Part shown: positions 1-5,927 of the stretch, piece by piece
How the letters are laid out: every line of letters starts with the position of its first letter
Numbering within the stretch: position 1 is the stretch's first letter
Source of the DNA: Bacillota bacterium
GTDB lineage: Bacteria > Bacillota > Clostridia > Lachnospirales > Lachnospiraceae
Length of the DNA stretch: 64,000 nt
Assembly (NCBI GenBank): GCA_023393095.1
Contig: JAEWMT010000094.1
Span: 5,174 to 69,173, forward strand
Reading direction: 5' to 3'
The notes under the pieces: generated by a model
What the model was told of the DNA's origin: nothing
Databases searched by the model: none
The model's input: only the letters and a program-made list of their open reading frames with translations
Translations under genes and position numbers: made by a program

Positions 1-225
1 TGACATTTTTTTAGTATCGGATATAAAATCATATGTTTGTGATGATATGTCAATAAATGAACTAGCTAAGTCAACTAAATCAATTGACAAACCATTTAAC
101 TTAAGTGAAAAGTCTGTAACATTACTTAGCGAGGACTTAATACAAGAATTCCAATTTGAAATACTTTTTGCATTCATATCTAATGCTGCTTCGCTCATTA
201 ATAAACCATTTGACTCACTTGCCAT
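1..225 (-). CDS. Probable tail tape measure protein, N-terminus (cut by window edge)
   Basis: An open frame runs from ATG at 225-223 to the window edge (75 residues visible, beginning MASESNGLLMSEAALDMNAK) and continues outside. The start overlaps the stop of the frameshifted chaperone product as TAATG, and GGAGGGAGGA about 10 bases upstream is the ribosome site. In contractile and non-contractile tails alike, the gene after the G/GT chaperone pair encodes the tape measure that sets tail length, so the call rests mainly on position. The visible part has low complexity, rich in Ser, Asn and Leu, and shows no domain by itself. Confidence 0.6.
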   Translation of the reverse strand, partial: MASESNGLLMSEAALDMNAKSISNWNSCIKSSLSNVTDFSLKLNGLSIDLVDLASSFIDISSQTYDFISDTKKMS

Positions 226-814
226 TATCTTCTCCTCCCTCCTTTCATTTTTGCTTTATTGGCTGCACGTTTTTCTTCTTCCGCTCTTAATTGAATACTG
301 GCATAAATGAACGCCTTTTCTCTGTCATCCATCCCATCCAATATGGACGGAAGAATATGAAGCTTTTGTAAAGCAAAGTGTGCCAGATTAAGCTCAGCAT
401 CACCTTGCTCAATTAGTTTTTTGCTTCTTCAATATCTTCATTAATATTCTTATCCAGACCACTAATTTCTTGGATAGCCTGCGCAAGTGCTGCATACTCG
501 CCAACATAAAGCATTTTCTGAAGTAACGCTGATTCGCCCAATACGCCATATGCCTTCTGTAACTCAGCATTTGTAAGATCTGGAAATACCACTGCACCAG
601 CTGTCATCGCCTGTACATATTCTGCTCGATCAAAGGTCTCAGTTCCTTTTTTATCTTTTTTAGTATATTTCTTGATTAAGAATTTATTTTCTTCCTGTGT
701 GACAGGTTTAATGATAAAAGGAATTGGCTTGCCATCCTCCAAAAACCTGTCTGAAATAATAACCTCTTTATTTTCTACCTGAATTGGATGTAAAAATGCA
801 TTTAATGAACTCAT
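225..814 (-). CDS. Tail assembly chaperone GT product made by -1 frameshift
   Basis: The chaperone frame ends Glu-Ala-Lys-Asn-stop at 413, but its last codons GCA AAA AAC form the slippery heptamer A AAA AAC (416-422) in the correct phase. A -1 slip opens a further 61 or so codons down to TAA at 225-227. The extension includes ELNLAHFALQKLHILPSIL and then DDREKAFIYASIQLRAEEEK, which resembles the T part of phage G-T chaperones. The combined protein would be about 196 residues. In lambda and many contractile phages this longer product recruits tail tube subunits onto the tape measure. The heptamer and open frame are seen directly; slippage is inferred. Confidence 0.8.
413..814 (-). CDS. Phage tail assembly chaperone G (XkdN-like)
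   Basis: This 133-residue protein fits the XkdN-like tail chaperone family of PBSX-type contractile phages in size and position, lying between the tail tube and tape measure genes. It has a beta-rich N-terminus (MSSLNAFLHPIQVENKEVII) and a helical C-terminal half. The start at 814 follows AAGGAGGATAAATT. It is the normally terminated short partner of the frameshifted 225-814 product; phages usually make it in excess over the long form. A palindromic repeat (836-920) sits directly upstream, between the tube stop and this ribosome site, which is unusual inside a tail operon. Confidence 0.8.
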   Translation of the reverse strand: MSSLNAFLHPIQVENKEVIISDRFLEDGKPIPFIIKPVTQEENKFLIKKYTKKDKKGTETFDRAEYVQAMTAGAVVFPDLTNAELQKAYGVLGESALLQKMLYVGEYAALAQAIQEISGLDKNINEDIEEAKN

Positions 815-835
815 AATTTATCCTCCTTAAAAGTA

Positions 836-920
836 GAGACTGTCACATTTTAGGCATATATGATATAAGGGATTACGCGGAATCCCTTATATCACTGAAA
901 GCTATTTTTGCGACAGTCCC
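836..920. repeat. MITE-like palindromic element inside the tail operon
   Basis: The ends are inverted copies (GAGACTGTCAC at left, GCGACAGTCCC at right). The core is a perfect 14-bp inverted repeat, TGATATAAGGGATT at 861-874 with its complement at 881-894. The outer parts, including the TTTTAGGCATATATGATATAAGG segment, match the larger element at 46455-46667, and a diverged relative lies at 38417-38616. As RNA on the minus strand it would form a long hairpin between the tube and chaperone genes, which could modulate their ratio. Confidence 0.75.
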
Positions 921-930
921 TATATCTATT

Positions 931-1407
931 TTATAAATTTGTTTTTACGTAGTCTGGTAATACAAATGAACTCTGACTTTCAATACTATCAAATGTAAAG
1001 TCACTGTCAAAGGTGATCGGATCATCCGATTCCTCTAGGGTTGATACCGGAATCGTATTAAAAATTACATTACTCAATTTAACTGTTTGTTCTCCAACAG
1101 TTGATTGGGGATCATTATTGGTAATTAATAAACTAATGTTTCCACGAGTACCGTTATTAATATAATTAATTGTCTGCTTTAATTGCTCGCTATTCATAAA
1201 ATATAGAGTAGCTGAACCTGTTCCTGTAACACCAGTCACTTTATGTTGGGTCATTCTGCTTCCCAGCATTCTTCTTTCCTGTACTACCATATCAAGCTGA
1301 GCTTTAATACTTGATATTTCGAATAATTCTCTGGTAATGCCATCAATGGTAATAAACGCTTTACCTTCCTGAGCAGACAGCGTATCTGCTAATCTTGTAT
1401 TTGCCAT
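931..1407 (-). CDS. Phage tail tube protein (XkdM-like)
   Basis: The 158-residue product fits the XkdM/DUF2001 tail tube family that forms the inner conduit of contractile tails. It starts MANTRLADTLSAQEGKAFIT after a clear AGGAGG. Its order directly after the sheath gene and before the chaperone is the standard PBSX, diffocin and myophage order. A central stretch (about residues 45-75, GSRMTQHKVTGVTGTGSATL) has the beta-strand character of tube proteins. It would polymerise as hexameric rings inside the sheath. Nothing looks truncated. Confidence 0.85.
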   Translation of the reverse strand: MANTRLADTLSAQEGKAFITIDGITRELFEISSIKAQLDMVVQERRMLGSRMTQHKVTGVTGTGSATLYFMNSEQLKQTINYINNGTRGNISLLITNNDPQSTVGEQTVKLSNVIFNTIPVSTLEESDDPITFDSDFTFDSIESQSSFVLPDYVKTNL

Positions 1408-1426
1408 ATTCTAATTCCTCCTAAAA

Positions 1427-2470
1427 TTATGCTAAATTAACAGTAATATAAATCTTCTCAACACTGTCAACAGGTTGTACATTACAATCAATAACCACTG
1501 CATCATTATCTTTACCAGAAGATACAACAACATCATCTGCTGAGAAATTCTGAATTGCTGACAGTCTCTGAAGTTCATTAAAGTAATCAATTAAGCTAGA
1601 GCGAAGAATAGCCCTGCCATCCTTGTTATTATTGATCTTACCAATATAGTTAGACTCAAATATCTCCACAATATCACTGTTAATACCATCTATCGTACGG
1701 ATAACTCTGTTCTTCTTAAATACATCACCCTTATCCACCGTCGTAGTTACTAATGAATTGATATCATACACCGCTGTTACATTCTGAGTACTGTCTACCT
1801 TGAAGATAAATTCTCCGGCGGAGACTGCTTCCTCCATTTCGGATTTTGTCATTCTTGGTGATACGTCAACGGCATCCAGATATTTCTTACCGGTATTAGA
1901 TTGATTGATAAATGCACCTGCGGTCATACCAGCTACCCATGCAGTTGCCTGAGCTGCTGTTAGAGTCGTACCATTGGATAACACTACACCATTGGTAACA
2001 TTAATAATGCTCTCTTTATCTGCTGCCTGATTTGCCAGAACAACCTGTGCCTTAACTCCGTCATCGATTCTTAAAGCTTCAATCCAAGTTACAATTCTAG
2101 ATTTATTATCTGCAAACTCAGTGCCGTCATAAGGATAACATAAGGTATTAAAATGCACTGTTTTTAATGCTGCCAATGCTTCATCCAAAACGGCAGCTGT
2201 ATGACTTGTACCCAAATTATAGATAAGTACCGTCTGCGCTCCCTTTAAAGCCTCATTTACCAACAGCTTATCTGCTGTCGTAATTCCTGATGGATAATTA
2301 TCCTTTGTAGCAGTGACCGTATAGATAGCTCCTACGGTTCCAACGCTCATTTCCTGAAGTAATACTACTATACCCCTATCTCCTGGGGTTATTGATAATG
2401 GAGCATTAGTTAGAAAGTTAATATATGCTCCCGGTAAAATCTTATTTTGACTGGTCCATGTACCTGACAT
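1427..2470 (-). CDS. Phage tail sheath protein (XkdK-like)
   Basis: This 347-residue protein is the contractile sheath. It begins MSGTWTSQNKILPGAYINF, a typical sheath N-terminus with the conserved Pro-Gly-x-Tyr motif. The open frame extends 22 codons further upstream, but that part overlaps the preceding gene; ATG at 2470-2468 is chosen because AGAAGGAGGGG lies just before it. The middle carries the usual large insertion domain and the C-terminus (FNELQRLSAIQNFSADDVVV) is the conserved sheath core. At about 350 residues it is a compact sheath like those of PBSX and tailocins. Its presence makes this a contractile system. Confidence 0.9.
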   Translation of the reverse strand: MSGTWTSQNKILPGAYINFLTNAPLSITPGDRGIVVLLQEMSVGTVGAIYTVTATKDNYPSGITTADKLLVNEALKGAQTVLIYNLGTSHTAAVLDEALAALKTVHFNTLCYPYDGTEFADNKSRIVTWIEALRIDDGVKAQVVLANQAADKESIINVTNGVVLSNGTTLTAAQATAWVAGMTAGAFINQSNTGKKYLDAVDVSPRMTKSEMEEAVSAGEFIFKVDSTQNVTAVYDINSLVTTTVDKGDVFKKNRVIRTIDGINSDIVEIFESNYIGKINNNKDGRAILRSSLIDYFNELQRLSAIQNFSADDVVVSSGKDNDAVVIDCNVQPVDSVEKIYITVNLA

Positions 2471-2483
2471 GATACCCCTCCTT

Positions 2484-2888
2484 CTATAATTTTGTATTTG
2501 TTTGCTGTTGCTGCATATAACATATGTCTTCTTCAACTATTTCTGAATACCGGATGTCGAAGGTGAAATGCAGCACATTGTCTGTTATCTTAGCGACTTT
2601 GTTCCTTGCCTGATATGTACCTATCCTGTCAAATGCGTGCAACAAATTCTCCTGAACTGTGATGCAGTCTGTCCTAATGGCTGACTGATCACTATAATAA
2701 GAAACATCAAAAGTTAATTCACTGGAAAACCGGTTTCCTGTTCTCCTGTTATAATTCTGACTTATTATTTGCAACAGAAAGGATGGCTTACTAATACTTT
2801 CAGGTAAGTCTTCATCATAGATCACATAGCCGCTTGGATATAACTCTGTTAATTTGCTTTTTATTGCTGCTTTAACATCACTTATCAT
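2484..2888 (-). CDS. Phage tail terminator-like protein
   Basis: The 134-residue product starts MISDVKAAIKSKLTELYPSG and has the alternating beta/alpha pattern of small tail terminator or tail completion proteins that cap the tube and sheath. It directly precedes the sheath gene, which agrees with that role. It ends 13 bases before the sheath start codon, and the AGGAGGGG of the sheath gene lies in that gap, so the two are translated as a tight unit. Family membership is judged from length, position and general sequence character; a head-tail joining protein is the alternative. Confidence 0.65.
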   Translation of the reverse strand: MISDVKAAIKSKLTELYPSGYVIYDEDLPESISKPSFLLQIISQNYNRRTGNRFSSELTFDVSYYSDQSAIRTDCITVQENLLHAFDRIGTYQARNKVAKITDNVLHFTFDIRYSEIVEEDICYMQQQQTNTKL

Positions 2889-2894
2889 GATCCT

Positions 2895-3173
2895 TTACTC
2901 CCTCTTAATCATACTCTGTAATTCATTACCGGTACTCTTTTCGATTGCCAAATCCTTATAGGTTTGAAGGCTTCGATTGAATTCTTCCAGCGTTTTTTCT
3001 GCAAGCTTTAACTTCCTTCTCAGATGATCTCTTTGCAGCTTCATTTTCTGATAGCGTTCCTCTATTTTCTCTTCGTTTGTGATGAAAATCCTGTTTCTTA
3101 CCATCTCCTGCGCTATAGATTTTACTTGATCATCTGACAAGCCTTTTGAATTTAATAATTCTAAAAAGACCAT
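2895..3173 (-). CDS. Small coiled-coil protein, first gene of the tail operon
   Basis: This 92-residue protein is not recognised. Residues 35-85 are strongly charged and helical (YQKMKLQRDHLRRKLKLAEK and following) and look like a coiled coil. Residues 10-30 (GLSDDQVKSIAQEMVRNRIF) could be a short helical or DNA-binding segment. The ribosome site AAGGAGAGCAAT is good. It is the first gene after the promoter array and ends 6 bases before the tail terminator gene, so it belongs to the tail transcript. A scaffold, adaptor or regulatory role is possible; the sequence does not decide. Confidence 0.6.
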   Translation of the reverse strand: MVFLELLNSKGLSDDQVKSIAQEMVRNRIFITNEEKIEERYQKMKLQRDHLRRKLKLAEKTLEEFNRSLQTYKDLAIEKSTGNELQSMIKRE

Positions 3174-3468
3174 ATTGCTCTCCTTCCTATATCTACGGTT
3201 TTATACGAGTATCCCATCTCCCGATATGGTGTCTGACTGTTCTTTTACGTCTGCAGTCAGATAAAGACAATGGATTGAAGCTCTATATAAAATCTCAGGA
3301 TTGCTGCTTTAATGATTTTCGCAGTAATCCTAGGATATACCAGAGAATTCATTTTCCTTTATTTAATTATTTTGTAATCAGTGCCCACCCACTAAAAATT
3401 ATTGATTACATTGCCCCGTGTCTATAACACAACCTAGTTCGAATAACTTCACACATAGATAAATAAAA

Positions 3469-3499
3469 GCATCCCTGTGGAAATCAATATTAGGGATGC
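3469..3499 (-). terminator. Intrinsic terminator after promoter P4
   Basis: A perfect 8-bp stem pairs GCATCCCT (3469-3476) with AGGGATGC (3492-3499). On the minus strand it is followed by TTTTATTT. It lies about 75-100 bases downstream of P4 and upstream of the first tail gene, so transcripts from P1-P4 must read through it to reach the tail genes. Confidence 0.75.
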
Positions 3500-3578
3500 C
3501 GATATCATAATGAGGTTTTATAAAAAACTTATCTTTCATTATAAGAAGCTGTACATTTGTAAAAGCTTCCATAATACG

Positions 3579-3608
3579 ATTATAGCGGATTTAAATGTGA
3601 TATGTGTG
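3579..3608 (-). promoter_or_regulatory. Late promoter P4
   Basis: On the minus strand TATAAT (3584-3579) is preceded, 11 bases upstream, by CACACATATCACA (3608-3596). This is the most diverged of four copies of the same box-plus-TATAAT arrangement. The -35 region does not match the sigma-A consensus, suggesting activator dependence. Confidence 0.6.
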
Positions 3609-3632
3609 AAGGATAAAATACATAATAAAAAT

Positions 3633-3658
3633 CTCCCTCACAGATACACTGTAGGGAG
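3633..3658 (-). terminator. Terminator-like hairpin after promoter P3
   Basis: On the minus strand CTCCCTACAG pairs with CTGTGAGGGAG around a TGTAT loop, with one bulge, and is followed by ATTTTTATT. It ends about 45-50 bases after the expected P3 start, so it would release a very short RNA unless bypassed. Confidence 0.65.
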
Positions 3659-3685
3659 AACTTGTTTGCAACTTTCCATAATATA

Positions 3686-3715
3686 ATTATAACAGCTTTT
3701 ATTGTGATTTGTGTG
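3686..3715 (-). promoter_or_regulatory. Late promoter P3
   Basis: On the minus strand the extended -10 TGTTATAAT (TATAAT at 3691-3686) lies 11 bases downstream of the box CACACAAATCACA (3715-3703). About 50 bases around it are nearly identical to P2, showing that P2-hairpin and P3-hairpin are a duplicated cassette. Confidence 0.7.
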
Positions 3716-3846
3716 CTGTTATACTTTCTTTTCATTTATCTATCTGACAACCTCTCATATTTCCAATTAACATATTCGGCTGTATTTGAATCCTGTATTT
3801 CAATTATTATGGATTGCTGTGTTTTTTAGAAATGCAATATTAAAAT

Positions 3847-3872
3847 CTCCAGTACAGATACACTGCAGGGAG
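3847..3872 (-). terminator. Terminator-like hairpin after promoter P2 (weaker copy)
   Basis: This is a duplicate of the 3633-3658 hairpin. On the minus strand CTCCCTGCAG faces CTGTACTGGAG around the same TGTAT loop, then ATTTTAAT. The stem has a mismatch and the T-tract is shorter, so termination would be less efficient. Confidence 0.5.
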
Positions 3873-3899
3873 ATCAAAATTGCAACTTTCCATAATATA

Positions 3900-3929
3900 A
3901 TTATAACAGCTTTTGTTGTGATTTGTGTG
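3900..3929 (-). promoter_or_regulatory. Late promoter P2
   Basis: On the minus strand the extended -10 TGTTATAAT (TATAAT at 3905-3900) lies 11 bases downstream of CACACAAATCACA (3929-3917), identical in both elements to P3. Confidence 0.7.
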
Positions 3930-4004
3930 CTGATATAACATCTCTTAAAGCTACCTTTATTTACTGCTTGGCATTGTGCTGGTGTATATAGTTATAGTAT
4001 TTAC

Positions 4005-4170
4005 TGCTGTTGAAAATTCTGGCAAATGCTACTGTATAGAATTCAGACTTATGCTGCTATATAGAATTCCGTCATGTACTATTTCTAGAATTCTAACATG
4101 TACTGCTTTTAGAATTCTAACATGTACTACTGTTTAGAATTCTAGTATATACTGCTGTATAGGATTCCAT
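4005..4170 (-). repeat. 24-25 bp tandem repeat centred on GAATTC
   Basis: Seven GAATTC-type cores lie at 4014 (AAATTC), 4039, 4064, 4088, 4112, 4137 and 4162 (GGATTC), spaced 24-25 bases apart. A typical unit reads TACTGCT-n-TTAGAATTCTAACATG. The array sits just downstream of P1 on the minus strand, so it would be in the P1 leader RNA. The AGAATTCT cores are palindromic. Confidence 0.8.
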
Positions 4171-4176
4171 ATTACT

Positions 4177-4205
4177 ATTATAGCAGTCTTTATGTGATTT
4201 GTGTG
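4177..4205 (-). promoter_or_regulatory. Late promoter P1
   Basis: On the minus strand the extended -10 TGCTATAAT (TATAAT at 4182-4177) lies 10 bases downstream of CACACAAATCACA (4205-4193). It is the first of the four promoter copies after the activator gene and the only one with a 10- rather than 11-base gap. Confidence 0.7.
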
Positions 4206-4250
4206 CAGGTATATAATAATGAATAAATTACAGTCAAAATCATAAATAAA

Positions 4251-4288
4251 AAGTGCAGCATGTCCAAAATAACGTTGCAACTGCACTT
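4251..4288 (-). terminator. Terminator after the sigma-like activator gene
   Basis: AAGTGCAG (4251-4258) pairs with CTGCACTT (4281-4288). On the minus strand it is followed by TTTTTATTT. It separates the early regulator transcript from the tail promoter array. Confidence 0.75.
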
Positions 4289-4332
4289 TTCTTTATTATC
4301 ATCTTAACTTTAATATCATCAAATTATTATTA

Positions 4333-4770
4333 TCATCTAATCCTTTTTCCCTTGTCTAAATACTTGGTAATTCGTTTTGACACTCCGCTTCGATCCATAT
4401 GTAACTTCATACCGATTTCCTCCTGAGATAAACCGTCAATAAAGCGGAAGGTAAATATCTGTCTGATTTCACTATCCGGTATCATATAGATATAATCATG
4501 AATTCGGCTTTCCATTTCTATCAGCTCTTCCAACTTCTTACTACGTTTTTTCTGAAGTTCATTGATTAAAATCTTCCTTTTGTCATATTCCTCCGTATCA
4601 ACACCCGTTATGTAATAATATTTCTCTATATATGGGAAATGTTTTGATGAACCTTTTACCCGGTCGGCAACCATTTGAACTCCTTTTTCCTCCAGTCTTT
4701 TGATACGGGTACTTAAATCTTCAATTTCACATTTAATTGCTCTATATTGGCTTAATTCCTGTTCTGTCAT
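4333..4770 (-). CDS. Sigma-region-4-like late transcription activator
   Basis: This 145-residue protein has a long helical, coiled-coil-like N-terminal part (residues 1-95, with SRIKRLEE-type heptads) and a C-terminal helix-turn-helix of the sigma-70 region 4 type (about 105-140: IRQIFTFRFIDGLSQEEIGM, then KLHMDRSGVSKRITKYL). This is the architecture of ArpU/RinA-like phage late regulators. It is the last gene before the four late promoters, whose -35 regions are poor and replaced by a shared CACACAAATCACA box, making it the natural candidate to recognise that box. DNA binding is inferred. Start at 4770 follows AAAGGATGATTTA. Confidence 0.75.
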   Translation of the reverse strand: MTEQELSQYRAIKCEIEDLSTRIKRLEEKGVQMVADRVKGSSKHFPYIEKYYYITGVDTEEYDKRKILINELQKKRSKKLEELIEMESRIHDYIYMIPDSEIRQIFTFRFIDGLSQEEIGMKLHMDRSGVSKRITKYLDKGKRIR

Positions 4771-4804
4771 TAAATCATCCTTTCTTTTATCATTCTGCTT
4801 TCAG

Positions 4805-5107
4805 CTATTTCAACCTTCTTTTTTTATGCTTTCCCTCCAATATATAATTTATTTTATTCTCAATACGATCAATATCTTCTGCTGAAAGGTTATCCTCCTC
4901 TGCCAATCCCAGATTATGAAGCGTATAATAAACTCCTTTTGCTATACTTAATGTCCTATATGCTTCTTCTAAGTTTCGTTTGGATACACCTTCATGAATA
5001 CTATTTGCCATATTAAGATATTTTCGCAGCCGCTTTTTTTGTATTATTATTGAATTTTTTTTTACCGGAATAATTGTTTTATCGATTGTATTACCTCCTT
5101 CTTCCAT
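4805..5107 (-). CDS. Small helical protein of the regulatory operon
   Basis: This 100-residue, basic, mostly helical protein is not recognised. It has a Lys/Arg-rich N-terminal part (KKNSIIIQKKRLRKYLNMAN), a central helical region and a basic tail (GKHKKRRLK). It lies between the small Xre gene and the sigma-like activator and is probably cotranscribed with them. The ATG at 5107 has GAGGGG about 9 bases upstream. A second, stronger AAGGAGG lies inside codons 3-5 with no standard start codon at the right distance after it, so the start is slightly uncertain. A DNA-binding accessory role would fit its charge but is not shown. Confidence 0.5.
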   Translation of the reverse strand: MEEGGNTIDKTIIPVKKNSIIIQKKRLRKYLNMANSIHEGVSKRNLEEAYRTLSIAKGVYYTLHNLGLAEEDNLSAEDIDRIENKINYILEGKHKKRRLK

Positions 5108-5179
5108 AAATTAAGACCCCTCTTTCGTGATAAAATATGTAATTACATTCCCCTTTCAGGAAGCATTATCCCTATTATA

Positions 5180-5194
5180 ACTCGCTTTTAGCTA
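5180..5194. promoter_or_regulatory. Putative repressor operator at the 3' end of the small Xre gene
   Basis: ACTCGCTTTTAGCTA is one of four related 14-15 base motifs in this switch region (others at 5459, 5481 and 5520). It overlaps the stop codon of the small Xre gene. Confidence 0.45.
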
Positions 5195-5386
5195 GTCGTA
5201 GGATAAAAAAACATCATCTACAGAGATTTGATACAAATTACATAGTTTGACAAACTGCCATACTTTAAAGGATGTATAACCATTTTCACAATTACCTATA
5301 GTCTCAGGTGTTACCCCAATAATATCAGTCGTTTCATTTTGTGTATACCTAGTGTATTTTCTTCTCTGAGCTAAAGTCATTTTCAT
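5192..5386 (-). CDS. Small Xre/Cro-family DNA-binding protein
   Basis: The 64-residue protein is essentially one helix-turn-helix of the Xre/Cro type: RRKYTRYTQNETTDIIGVTP (residues 8-27) followed by ETIGNCENGYTSFKVWQFVK. It lacks an effector domain. It is transcribed divergently from the repressor at 5584 and heads the regulator operon running toward the tail genes, which is the place of a Cro-like early protein. Its promoter has TTGACA and TATAAT, and overlaps two operator-like motifs. The ribosome site AAGGGGAAGG precedes ATG 5386. Confidence 0.8.
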   Translation of the reverse strand: MKMTLAQRRKYTRYTQNETTDIIGVTPETIGNCENGYTSFKVWQFVKLCNLYQISVDDVFLSYD

Positions 5387-5453
5387 AAATCCTTCCCCTT
5401 TTTCCTACGCAAAATTCATATTTATTATTCCCATGTAATATTTTGTATATCAT

Positions 5454-5495
5454 ATTATACTCGCTTTAAGTAAATTGTCAAGCTAAAAGTTAAAC
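5454..5495 (-). promoter_or_regulatory. Early leftward promoter with two operator motifs
   Basis: On the minus strand TTGACA (5481-5476), a 16-base spacer and TATAAT (5459-5454) form a strong sigma-A promoter. Motif ACTCGCTTTAAGTA (5459-5472) covers the spacer, and an inverted copy AGCTAAAAGTTAAAC (5481-5495) abuts the -35. Repressor binding here would silence the regulator genes and hence the tail genes. Confidence 0.75.
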
Positions 5496-5519
5496 TTTCT
5501 TATTATTTTTTGGTGTTCT

Positions 5520-5561
5520 ACTCACTTTCAGCTTGCAAAACATGTGTTTGAATGGTATAAT
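5520..5561 (+). promoter_or_regulatory. Repressor promoter with operator
   Basis: TTGCAA (5533-5538), a 17-base spacer and TATAAT (5556-5561) form the promoter of the rightward repressor. The motif ACTCACTTTCAGCTT (5520-5534) overlaps its -35 edge, which suggests autoregulation. Confidence 0.7.
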
Positions 5562-5583
5562 TCTCTAGAAAGGAGGTAGTAAA

Positions 5584-5925
5584 ATGTCTGAAGAGGAAAT
5601 TAGAAAGATATTTTCAAGGAACCTAACTGAGATTCTAGAAAAAAGAAGCAAATCACAAAAGGATTTAGTAGATTTTATCAGGGTTAGCTCGTCAACAGTA
5701 TCAAATTGGTGTACCGGCCAAAAATTACCCCGAATGGATAAAGTGCAATTAATTGCAGGTTGGTTAGGAGTTAATAATTCTGACCTTCTTGAAAGTAAAA
5801 AGGTTGAACAGCAAGTTACATATGATGAAATGATAAAGATATACACTAGAGGCAAGAATAACTTAACTCCACAGGAAAAAATGAAACTTGCCAAGATAAT
5901 TTTATCAGAGGATGAGGAAAAATAG
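5584..5925 (+). CDS. Xre-family repressor (ImmR/CI-like)
   Basis: This 113-residue protein has an N-terminal Xre helix-turn-helix (about 10-65; KSQKDLVDFIRVSSSTVSNW forms the core) and a short C-terminal helical tail ending in an acidic stretch. It lacks the S24 self-cleavage domain of lambda CI, so inactivation would have to come from outside. The next gene, starting 3 bases later, is an ImmA-type protease. This pairing is known from ICEBs1 (ImmR/ImmA) and many Firmicute prophages. It starts after AAAGGAGGTAGTAAA. It probably binds the four ACTCGCTTT-type motifs in the switch region. Confidence 0.85.
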   Translation: MSEEEIRKIFSRNLTEILEKRSKSQKDLVDFIRVSSSTVSNWCTGQKLPRMDKVQLIAGWLGVNNSDLLESKKVEQQVTYDEMIKIYTRGKNNLTPQEKMKLAKIILSEDEEK

Positions 5926-5927
5926 GC

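Larger units (their letters stand above)
3174..4332 (-). promoter_or_regulatory. Non-coding control region of the tail operon (1.16 kb)
   Basis: No convincing gene lies here on either strand. Read on the minus strand it contains, in order: a terminator for the activator gene (4251-4288), promoter P1, a 24-25 bp tandem repeat, promoter P2 with hairpin, promoter P3 with hairpin, promoter P4 with terminator, and about 295 bases of leader to the first tail gene. The sections are listed separately. Together they suggest tightly gated late expression. Confidence 0.8.

Noticed and set aside
47..310. Plus-strand 87-residue frame at the left edge
   Set aside because: It is antisense to the tape measure start and to the -1 extension of the chaperone, both of which have good ribosome sites and family-like sequence.
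3146..3686. Plus-strand open frames at 3146-3427 and 3477-3686 in the tail control region
   Set aside because: No ribosome sites, odd composition, and they run over the promoter and hairpin repeats, which explain the sequence better.
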